DNA from: Chionoecetes opilio
Lineage: Eukaryota; Arthropoda; Malacostraca; Decapoda; Majidae
Direction of reading: 5' to 3'
Length of the DNA: 64,000 nt
NCBI GenBank assembly: GCA_016584305.1
Contig: JACEEZ010010106.1
Coordinates: 236,470-300,469, forward strand
Part shown: one piece after another, positions 55,342 to 64,000 of the stretch
How positions within the stretch are numbered: the first letter of the stretch is position 1
How the letters are laid out: each line of letters begins with the position of its first letter
Made by a program: the position numbers and the translations under genes
The notes under the pieces: generated by a model
Database searches by the model: none
Told to the model about the DNA's origin: nothing
The model's input: only the letters and a program-made list of their open reading frames with translations

Positions 55342-56343
55342 TCGAGGCTCAGTGAATCTGAGCATATGCTGGTTTGTTTGTTTACTCTTGCAGCCACGCT
55401 CTCTATCACTCTTGAAGTGTTATATGATATAGCTGGTATCTGTTTCTCCCTTTTGCAAAAGGTACTAGCACAAAAGGGTGCTAGCTGTCAGACGGCCCAT
55501 GGACAGTTTGCTGAACTACAGCCAGCATTCTCTCTGTCTGAGCCACTTTATGCCTTGATGTCCTCGGCATGGTGGTGGTGGAGGTAGAGAGCGTGAGGTA
55601 GATCAATCTTGCGCTGAATAAATGGTAAATGGTCTGGAGGGAGCAGGAATGGTGGAAGGCTGCGAGACGAGCAGCGACACCCGGCTTCTCCTCTACTCCC
55701 TCACTACTGAGGCCTTGAGACGACCCTCTGTCTCACAGAGAGGGACTGAGAGGTGCCAGTTTGCCTATGCCAGTGAATATCATACACATTTTTTTTACAG
55801 ATATTTTTCGGGGCGAGGGGGGGTGAAAATCTGCCACAACTCTTTCAATTTTTCTGCTTCTTATAATACTTTGTCACAAGCTTGCTCAAGTGTTCAACTA
55901 CACATGCATTTATTCGAATATTTTCGAATTTTTTGGAAATATTCGTGTGACGCTCCCATTAAAACCGACGATGTCAATCTAATGGGAATTACTAACGACC
56001 CTCTCATTATATTAATAGTTGTTCGCCTAACGTTATGTTGGGAAAAAGTACGTCTACTATTCGTTTGGACTTTACGTGGCTTCTAATTTTACGTTGCCCT
56101 CAGACGGATTATTGAGTTTAGCGTCTTTAAAAGCGAACCGGATGATAATACATCCAGATACAAGTACCATACGGTTCTTAGGGAGAAATTTCAGAGCGAT
56201 GGACCACCCATATGCTTGGCTTCCCAAAGTAAGGTCCGTCCGTACCTAGTTTTATCACCGCCGCGTATCAGGTTTCTACTGAGGATTGGGACATGGAACA
56301 CCGCCTCGTTCTGAAGTCAGCCGTCCGGTATGTCCACCGCATA

Positions 56344-56344
56344 N
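56344..56344. other. Single-N assembly seam
   Basis: Third N of the window, joining the end of the 7-kb duplication to a LINE fragment. Confidence 0.9.
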
Positions 56345-57448
56345 TTTTGCAGCTACTGTAGACGGACATTGTTCTTCTCCAATTTTATCAATGGGTGTTC
56401 CCCGGGGTTCTGTCCTATCACCCACTCTCTTTAGTTTATTCATTAAGATCTTCTAAGTCAAACTCAAAGCCCTATCCACTCCTACGCTGATGATTTACCC
56501 TGCTTTTTTCAACGTCGTTTATTAAACGTCCAACTCAACAGCAACGAAGTGATTCACGGAGAGATGCCACCGAGCCCCCTAACTTCCTGATCTTTCTATA
56601 ATTTTTGATTGGGGCAAAGCAACCCTTATTTTGTTCAAAACCTCAAAACCCAATTTCTTCCCCTATCTACTAGACAAAACCTACCAGATAACTATCCTCT
56701 CTTCTTCAATGACACTTCAACTGTCTCCTTCTTCTACAATGAAACATTCTTAGGACTATCCTTTACAAAAAAATCTGAACTGGAAAATCTCACATCTCAT
56801 CTCTTGCTAAAACAGCTTTTTAAGAAGTTAGGTGTCCCTGTGGCGTCTGCGTCCTTTTTTTTCTCTCCCTCCAATTCCCTTGCTCTCTACAGGGGCCTTA
56901 TCCGCCCATGTATGGAGTATGCCCTCAATGTTTGGGGAGGATCCACTCATACAGCTCTCTTAAACAGGGTTGAGTCAAAAGCTTTTCGTCTCATCAACGC
57001 CTTCTCCTCTGGCTGACTGTCTTCAATCTTTAAATCACCGCCGCAATGTTTCTTCTCCTGCTCTCTTTCTAATCGTTATTTTCATGCTCACTGCTCCTCT
57101 GAACTTGCTAACTGCAAAGCCTCCCCCACTCCCGCGGCCTCGCTGCCCCAAGACTTTCTACTCATTCTCATTCTATTTGTCCATCTTCCTAATGAAGAGT
57201 TAATCAGTATCTTTACCCTTTCATCCCTTTCACTGGTAAACTCTGGAACTCTCTTCCCGTTTCTATTTTCCACTTTCCTATGACTTAAATCTTTTCAAAA
57301 GAAGATTAACAAGACACCTGCCGAACTAAATTGGCCTACCCTCTGTTTTTATTTTATTCTCTTACTGTCTTTTTTATAGGGACTGGCACAAAGGGGGCTT
57401 TGTGTTACCCATTTTTGGTGTCCCCTTTGGGCCAGTTTCCTTGTGATG

Positions 57449-57492
<44 letters not shown>
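56345..57492 (+). pseudogene. LINE 3' half with poly-A tail
   Basis: The RT motif GVPRGSVLSPTLFSLF appears straight after the N. A damaged palm follows, then the C-terminal block LALYRGLIRPCMEYALNVWGG and NRVESKAFRLINA (about 56880-57010), then in other frames SLNHRRNVSSPALF and a final SYDLN/FKR-like end. The tail is 40 A residues at 57453-57492. Its layout is that of Jockey-group LINEs common in arthropods. Stops and frameshifts throughout. Confidence 0.75.
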
Positions 57493-57495
<3 letters not shown>

Positions 57496-57556
57496 TGATA
57501 CCGGTTTTACAGAGACAAGGGGAATAAATAAAAGATTTTGTTATAAATATAAATGA

Positions 57557-57576
57557 AGAGAGAGAGAGTGGCGAAG

Positions 57577-57653
<77 letters not shown>

Positions 57654-57680
57654 AGAGAGGAGAGAGAAAAGAGAAAAGGG

Positions 57681-57711
<31 letters not shown>
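57557..57711. repeat. (GA)n microsatellite
   Basis: Long GA tract with short interruptions; produces long but meaningless frames on both strands. Confidence 0.95.
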
Positions 57712-57717
<6 letters not shown>

Positions 57718-57768
57718 CCCCCTTTTTTTTTCTCTCAATTAATAATAATAAGAACACATATATACGAA

Positions 57769-57836
57769 TAATATATTAATAATAATAATAATAATAATAA
57801 CAATAATAATAATAATAATAACAAAAATAATAATAA
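57769..57836. repeat. (AAT)n microsatellite
   Basis: About 68 bp of AAT with AAC variants. Confidence 0.9.
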
Positions 57837-58039
57837 GGAAAATAACAAAATACAACAACAACAAAACTACCGTAAAACTCGAGCCAGGGCTCGGGGCCTC
57901 CTGGAATCCTCGTACGTACCTCCTGTACGGGATTAGCAAGTCCATGAACTGTCAAAAGTGATTTTCCAGGGGACCAATTTTGCCACTTCTCCAAACTTGT
58001 TCTGGGGCTTGTGGCAAAGGCCGAGAGGGCAATAGTACA

Positions 58040-58990
58040 TGAAGTTAACAGTCATGCAATGGAATATCCACGCCTAGGAGGACGCCGGTATGGGCAATGG
58101 ACACGGATGCCTCCCCCACCCCCCCATCCCGGGAAGGCCCTTCCGTAATCCGCGGGCCGGATTCCCCCAGAAAATGTAACAGCGGCGGATCACCTGGATC
58201 AGGTGATCCACGATCAGGCCCCACTCGCCCCTCACAACGAAGTCAACCACAGACAAACATGCCATCAAGGACAGTCACATACAAATAGTTAGCGTTTTCG
58301 GCATTTAATTTTGCACGGTCAGCAAGGCATCCACCTTACTGCAGTACATTCATGCCAACTGAACAAACCAGGCTGTCATCCTCCTACATGAGACGTTGGT
58401 CAGTGACGCGTCCAACATGAGGTTTGAAAACTACCAAATCTTCGACCAACATTTCCACCAGAGAGGATCACGAGGGCTCATCTCATCTCATCGCATCTCA
58501 TCGAGGGCTGGGGGGTCGGGAAGGACCCCCCGCCACCCTGACACTTTCCCCTCCACACTTCGGGGAACAGCTGGGCTCGGTTTTCTACAGTTATTCGTCA
58601 TGTTACACTTTGATAATCTATCAAGGTGGACTTATGTAATGTTACTGCAGACAAAGATCACACCTCGTCCTGCTGCCTACCTAGAAAACAACCAAGGATG
58701 ATTAATGGTACTGAGTGGAGACGTAAACGCTTATCCCTCCACTGTTGGAGCCTTGGAGTGGCAGCGGCAGGTAATCATCGTGGTCGCCACATCGCCCAGA
58801 CCTGGAGGACTTTTGAGGAACTGCAACTGCATGGTGAGTCACAACCTACTCGCATAAGAGGGAGGGAGACTCACCCTAATAGTAAATGACAGTGACTTAT
58901 TAACAAAGTCTCCGCATCCCAGAACTCTCTGAGTGACCACTGGGCACAAGTATCTAATCAATCTACCCAATCTGGGCGAAACCAACAATT
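58040..58990 (+). pseudogene. LINE endonuclease remnant
   Basis: Disjointed pieces: KLTVMQWNIHA (the QWNI motif that opens LINE endonucleases) at about 58038; LLQYIHAN...QAVILLHETLVSD at about 58338-58410, with the active-site Glu in the HE(T) position; NYQIFDQHF; and VLSGDVNAYPST (GD-N motif) at about 58709. Stops and shifts abound. It probably belongs to a different LINE copy from the one starting near 60385. Confidence 0.5.
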
Positions 58991-60384
58991 ATGAGATACA
59001 GATGGGTGACAGGGAAGGAGGATTGGGAAGGTAGTCACGAGAATTTAAAAACACCTCGTTCTACGTATGTTTGTCCCTGCCTATGTACCTGATTTGCTGA
59101 CGATCTCACTCGTACCACCCCCGCTGTGGCGGAAAGTTCACCTTGTCGGTTGCGAGGCTTGAAAGCGTGGGCGGTCGACGGCGCCACCTACTTTGGCGGC
59201 CTGCCTGGCCATTGTTGGATTCGGTGGCCGTCGGCCTCGTCGGACAAAGCGCTACCCCTCGTCACTGTGGAGGTGGAGGCCTTCCGGTGATGTCGCCCTT
59301 TATAATTCCTCCCCCTTTCTCTCCTTTTCTTTATTCTGTAGGGGCGATTTCTAGGCCCGATGAGACCCTTCCCTCCCCCTCTTTCACGTTTCCCGTCTTC
59401 ACGCTTTATCTTACTTCCTTTTAAACTTTTTTCACACCTCCGCTCCTACGTATTTGCCGTGCGCGTTTGGCGTTTCGTTTACAGTATATTCCCCGCGCGG
59501 CCCTCTATCTGGGGATAGGAAGTTGAGAGTTTTTCCACCCGCGGGGGCGGGGCGGGTTGTAGTTCCCTTCGTTGAAGTGGGCAACCAACCACAACACGGC
59601 TCCTTGGGTAGGGGGCGTGGTGGGTTGGGGTGTTTTTTTTTTTTAAAAAACGGGAGGGCCAGTGTGCCCATTCTGGGGGATCATCGGCTGGTCATGCGGT
59701 TGGCTAGGGCCAAGCACCAAGCGGAGGTTTGCCTGGTGGGCACCGCCAACGGTCCCGGCGGCTGACACCAGGCAGCTAAAGCGGTATACTTCCCCGCTAC
59801 CCCTGGAGATGTTGGGTGAGGTCCTTCCACAACAGACGCTTCCCCTCGTTGGGCTCCGTGGTGGGTGGTCGTTTGGTAATTGAAATAGTTTTGTCTTGAA
59901 TAGTGTCTTAATAATTTAACCCCGTCCTTGCCTCTCTCCCTGACGTCCGCTTGTCCTCGACATCTCCCACTGGATCCTCTCTCATTGCCATCCTGGCGCT
60001 TTCCAGGCGCGAAAGTGGGCACGAAAGCGGTGCGCCGCCCCTTCATACCTCAGCTCCCCGGTCTGGCGGTCCCCTACTCCAAGGGGACGGAGACAGGGAT
60101 TGAGAGACGTGCTTGCCCCATAAGGGGGCAATGCTACGTTGGACACCTTGTTCTGTCCCAAACGTGTTTTATTTTTCCCAGGCTTTGTATACAGAGCAAT
60201 ACATGTATTTTCATGGCATATGGTGTGGCTCGCCACATTCCGTATTATGTACGATGGCGACGACCACCACAAATCAGGGGCTAATCATTTTTGCTACAGA
60301 AGACGGACGCAACATCTACTCATGAGGAAGCCACCAAAAATTGGAAATGGTGAGAAAACATTACAGAAGCCGAACGTCTCGCTC
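58991..60384. other. Probable 5' non-coding region of the downstream LINE
   Basis: CT-rich and GC-rich blocks with no protein motif. Being next to ORF1 of a Jockey-like LINE, it may hold that element's 5' UTR and internal promoter (inference). Confidence 0.3.
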
Positions 60385-61998
60385 TGTTAATGTTGCAGAA
60401 GGCCTGCGGACTACGTTCCTAACACCTCCAGGACATACAAATCGACACCAACGGTCCGCCAAAGCCCTACCCCTTGTTGGTACGTGGCCTATTACAAGGA
60501 AAGTGGAGGCAACTTTTTCCATGCGGCGCGATTTTTGGAAAAAAAAATTGGAAAAATCCCAGAAGGCCACCTGAAAAAGTATGGCAGAGGAGTTTTGATC
60601 CGAGCCAAGGACCTTACTCAGGCTCGGATGCTCCTTCACATGCCCATCACCTCTGACAGCATTTTTGAATCCATCAAACCTCATCCAAAGTTTAATTACA
60701 GCAAAGGCGTAGTCTACAACTACGACCTATATGAATTCTCGGAGGAAGAAATACTAAACATGTGCCCGAATAGAGTTCAGAAGGTCTCAAAGGTCAGAGG
60801 GAGCAAAAACATGATCGTTTTCACATTCTACGGATCAAGTCTCCCCGATTACATCAGGATCGGTCCCCAGACTTTAAGGATAAAAGCCTTTAACGACCGC
60901 CCTATGCAGTGCTATGCGTGCTACAGCTTTGGCCACGGCAAGAATTCTGTAAATCCCCTCCTCGCTGTGGTCGCTGCTCGGCGTTGGATTCCCATGACAC
61001 AGCTGACTGTAAGTCAACCCCCTACTGCTTCCACTGCCGTGATGGTCACCCACCGAGTTCTCGACAGTGTGGGACATACAAATTAGAAGAAGACATCCTA
61101 CATTTGGCCAACTCCCAATTTATCAGTCTTGGGAGCGCCAGAAGAGAACTTTCTCACAGACAAGCAGGCAGGGGAGGAAACAGGACCTACGCATCCGCGA
61201 TGGCAGCTGCATCATCAACTAAGACTCCTAATCAGCCTGCCACAATTCCTCCACCACATTATCCTAAACCTAATCAATCCATCCAAGTGCATAATAAGTT
61301 CTCGCTATTGACCTGCGATTCTGTGGAGTCTGCTGACTCCTCTCATAATGAGCCTCCGTCCACCTCTCGTGTAGTGCATGTCGCACACGAAAAATATAAC
61401 AACAGTGACTCCTCCTTTAAGAGGATCCCAAAAAACCAACCTACAAAGGAATCTCAGAAGCGAACTCGCAGTTCCACTGAGTCCTTAGAGTCAGTGGGCG
61501 TCCCTCCGGCTAAAATCTCTAATGGTGAGCAGGAGGGGATGGAATTGAGTAAAGCTACAACTACTGATAGTTGTGAGAGTACTGTCATGACTCCCAATAT
61601 CAATGCCGCTGTTACCACCACTGAAGCGGCTAGCGACACAGCTATACATCACGCTGATGGCGAAGGTGATTCACAACATATGGACACCCAAGTAGTTGAT
61701 AGCCATGCTAATAGCAATTTTCAAGAGCCTCGACGGGAGCTATTAGTAAAACTAGTAAAGCTTCTGACAATAACTCAGCATCCTTGGTGGGACATACGGT
61801 ATCTACTACTGCTGCGGGACCTCGTGTGAGGATCCCAATTACACCACCAGATATACACAAACGCCAATCAACATCTGGAAAAGTAAGGAAAAGTAGTTTA
61901 CCATCTTCTACAATAAAGAAAAAAGATGCTGGACTTTCAAATACCGCAGCGTCTACAAGCCGTAAGGCTTCTACTGCAGCATCATCACCAACAAAAAT
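60385..61998 (+). pseudogene. Jockey-like LINE ORF1 (nucleic-acid-binding, zinc knuckles)
   Basis: Opens without a clear start around 60385; WYVAYYKESGGNFFHAARF leads into a folded region (EGHLKKYGRGVLIRAKDL; SKGVVYNYDLYEFSEEEI; GPQTLRIKAFNDRPMQ). It then has cysteine motifs CYACYSFGHG, CGRCSALDSHDTADC and CFHCRDGHPPSSRQC (60909-61080), like the triple knuckles of Jockey/I ORF1. A frameshift falls near 60945. A Ser/Thr/Pro-rich tail follows with another frame change near 61720. ORF1 coats LINE RNA; this copy is broken but relatively well kept. Confidence 0.75.
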
Positions 61999-61999
61999 A

Positions 62000-63640
62000 A
62001 TGTCTTCAATCCTCCAATGGAATATTCGTGGATTACGTGCAAACTGGGAAGAACTGGTCCTTCTCATCAACGAGTTGGACCCAGTTGTTATCTGTTTACA
62101 AGAGACAATGGTAGGGCAGGGAAGGTGTCTCTGCCCGACAGGTTTTATCCTGTACACACACCACCTCCAGCAGGTGGTGGCTTTAGTGGTGGTTGTGGCC
62201 TTTACCATCGTCGGGATGTCCCCTTCTCTGTCATCCCGCTGCAATCACCCTTGCAGGCTGTAGCAGGTCGTATCCATCTGCACAAGACCTACACTGTCTG
62301 CTCAATATATCTACCTCCAAATGACGACATACCTCTCCAAGATCTTGAGGATCTTATCCGCCAGCTTCCCCGTCCATTTTTTCTCCTCGGAGACATGAAT
62401 GGGCGGCATTTTCTGTGGGGAGATTCCACCAGAAATCGTCGCGGTGATTCTCTCATAACTTTTATCGATGGCAACAACCTAAATATATTAAACACAGGAG
62501 AACCTACACATTTCCATTCGCAGACGGGAACATTGACTGCTATTGACCTATCACTCTGCAGTCCACAGGTCGCCCTCGACTTCTCATGGGAGGTGGCCGA
62601 TTCTCTTCGAGGGAGTGACCATTATCCCATACTACTAAGAGCAGTGTCATCGCCCCCTTCCCGATGTCTCCCAAAATGGTGCCTCTCTCGTGCAGACTGG
62701 GAGGGCTTTCAAAAGGCTTGTGTTTTTGAACAACATATAGATAACTTTCAGACAATAGATGAGGCCGTTGATTACTTTGTGTCTCGAATCCATTTTGCAG
62801 CCTCGCTGAGCATCCCCCGCACTTCTGGCTCTTTCTCCCGCCGGCCTGTTCCGTGGTGGAATCAGGACTGTACGGCAGCGAGGAGTCACTCCCGCCGTGC
62901 TGAGGCGCAATACATATCGCGGCCAACTTCAGTAGACCTTAAAATATCTTTTCACAGGTCAAGAGCTCGATACCGTCGGGTAATGAAGGAGGCTCGTCAC
63001 TCCTCTTGGAGGGCTTATATAAGTTCGATCTGTGCATCTACCCCGGTGTCCAAGGTTTGGCAAAGAGTGAGAAAAATGAAGGGGAAGTTTATCCCATCCT
63101 CCCCTCCAGTTCTATCGATTAATGGAGACCCTATGGCAGATCCCTTGACTGTAGCAGAGGAATTTGCTTCCCATTTTGTATCAGTGGCGCAGACAGACCT
63201 TGCGTCTCCAAGTGCTAGGGAGAGACTGCGACACGAACAGAGAGGCATAGATTTTTCATCTAGCGGCGGGGAATCTTACAATGTTCTTTTTACACCTCGT
63301 GAGCTTTGTCAAGCCATGAAGGTTTGCGCTGACACTTCCCCGGGCCAAGATGATATACCATATGCGATGCTCTGTCATCTAAGAGATGAGGCTCTAGATT
63401 TCTTGTTGAGCATCTATAATAGAATATGGATTGAAGGAACCTTCCCAAGTAGCTGGGGTGTGGCGGTGGTGATCCCGATCCCTAAGCCTGGGAAGACCAT
63501 GTCACTACACTGACGAAATTTCTCCCCTCATTATTCCTAACTCTCATGGTGTAAGCTTTTCGAAAAAATGTAATGTCACTTATATGGTTTTTGAAACGGG
63601 AACAACTTTTTCCCTCTTGAGGTTCCGAGCACACTGCACA
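62000..63640 (+). pseudogene. Jockey-like LINE ORF2: endonuclease and start of reverse transcriptase
   Basis: Begins at ATG 62000-62002 (MSSILQWNIRGLRANWEEL), overlapping a TAA. Endonuclease motifs in order are ILQWNIRG, VICLQETM, CSIYLPPND, FFLLGDMNGRHFLWG, AIDLSLCSP and RGSDHYPILL. A frameshift lies near 62150. Next come a linker (PVPWWNQDCTAARSHSRRA; YRRVMKEARHSSWRAYISS) and the first RT box SPGQDDIPYAMLCHL, then WGVAVVIPIPKPGK. The clean frame stops at 63513, but a shifted NFSP...CKLFEKM-like stretch suggests RT continues to about 63640. The catalytic FADD and the 3' half are missing. Confidence 0.8.
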
Positions 63641-64000
63641 CGGTAAGTCTCTTATTTGCTAGAGATCTTGGGCCGTTTCCCATTTCACAACACTCAAGTT
63701 GACATATTTTTACTGCTTCAGAGGCTCCCAAGGCAGTCTTGAGGTACCGGTTATTGCTAGTCCTCTGTATGTTGGTACTGAGAGGATCGTTTCTTATCTG
63801 CAGATTTTTACACCTTCTTGTTGGTTGGCACTTCCAGGATTGGCATCCAGAGGAAGCTTAACTTGCTTTGCACAATGTTGTGATGACGCGAATGTGCTAT
63901 CGTGTTTCTCTAGCATGCGTGCAATGTCGGTTTGCAAAGGGATTCACCTGCTATTGACAAGTTGTGAATGGAGAACAACATGTGGGGGTTTTTCAGGAAT
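63641..64000. other. Unassigned sequence at window end
   Basis: No gene or repeat family recognised; LINE homology has been lost. Confidence 0.4.

Larger units (their letters stand above)
49288..56317. other. Second, cleaner copy of the ~7-kb direct duplication
   Basis: Used for annotating internal features. Non-genic parts are 51257-52439 (with a TA tract), 53241-53680 and 54813-56317; nothing beyond the listed repeats was recognised in these. Confidence 0.85.

Noticed and set aside
55366..55587. 73-codon hydrophobic frame (MLVCLFTLAATL...)
   Set aside because: Looks signal-like but has no family, no splice support and no continuation; the counterpart copy near 48170 is broken.
57374..57757. 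Serine/leucine-rich open frames
   Set aside because: Translated GA/CT microsatellite and poly-A/T.

Overview
This is a eukaryotic, almost certainly arthropod window, most likely from a decapod crustacean. Signs of this are the dense dinucleotide microsatellites, TTAGG/AACCT-type pentanucleotide tracts (the arthropod telomere motif, here interstitial), tRNA-derived SINEs, and the mix of LINE, Tc1, hAT, Helitron and gypsy sequences. The species call is inference. I found no intact host protein-coding gene. Nearly every region with coding potential is a decayed transposable element, usually with frameshifts and stops.

Layout. 1-4.4 kb: a TAA-flanked MITE, a SINE tail, a minus-strand LINE reverse-transcriptase fragment, a foldback repeat and a MITE with GCGTATG subterminal arrays. 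4.4-14.9 kb: one ~5.3-kb segment present twice in direct orientation with a single N at the seam (9715), probably unmerged overlapping contig ends. It contains a Helitron with a minisatellite, which is interrupted by a head-to-tail dimer of an 875-bp TIR element. 15.4-26.0 kb: a Tc1/mariner transposase gene broken into three pieces by nested insertions (a 4-kb TIR element, a TTAA element, a 4.5-kb hAT element; inside the hAT a CTA-flanked element and inside that a Helitron).

26-32.4 kb: an hAT MITE with a perfect 8-bp target duplication, a GC-rich tandem repeat, a complete SINE, and a rearranged Mag-like gypsy remnant (RT on plus; gag and LTR on minus). 32.4-36.6 kb: a Helitron split by a 3.5-kb palindromic element that starts CACTGG, is flanked by TTA and carries one multi-copy gene of unknown function with CxxC pairs and D/D/E-like blocks. 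This is the best candidate for a poorly described system. 36.9-40.05 kb: an RTE-like LINE on minus, interrupted by a piggyBac-like TTAA element. 40.4-41.35 kb: a 266-bp tandem repeat.

42.3-56.3 kb: a second direct duplication of ~7 kb with single Ns at 49248 and 56344. Its first copy looks like unpolished sequence (homopolymer and indel noise) and its second copy is cleaner. It holds a 1.97-kb TIR element, a gag-like zinc-knuckle fragment and a TTAA element. 56.3-57.5 kb: a plus-strand LINE 3' end with a poly-A tail. 58-63.6 kb: LINE endonuclease remnants and then a fairly long Jockey-like LINE with a zinc-knuckle ORF1 and an endonuclease/RT ORF2 whose start codon overlaps a stop (TAATG).

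The genes do not form a pathway; the window records successive insertions, and the nested order can be read from target-site duplications. All family names come from reading motifs by eye; no database search was run.
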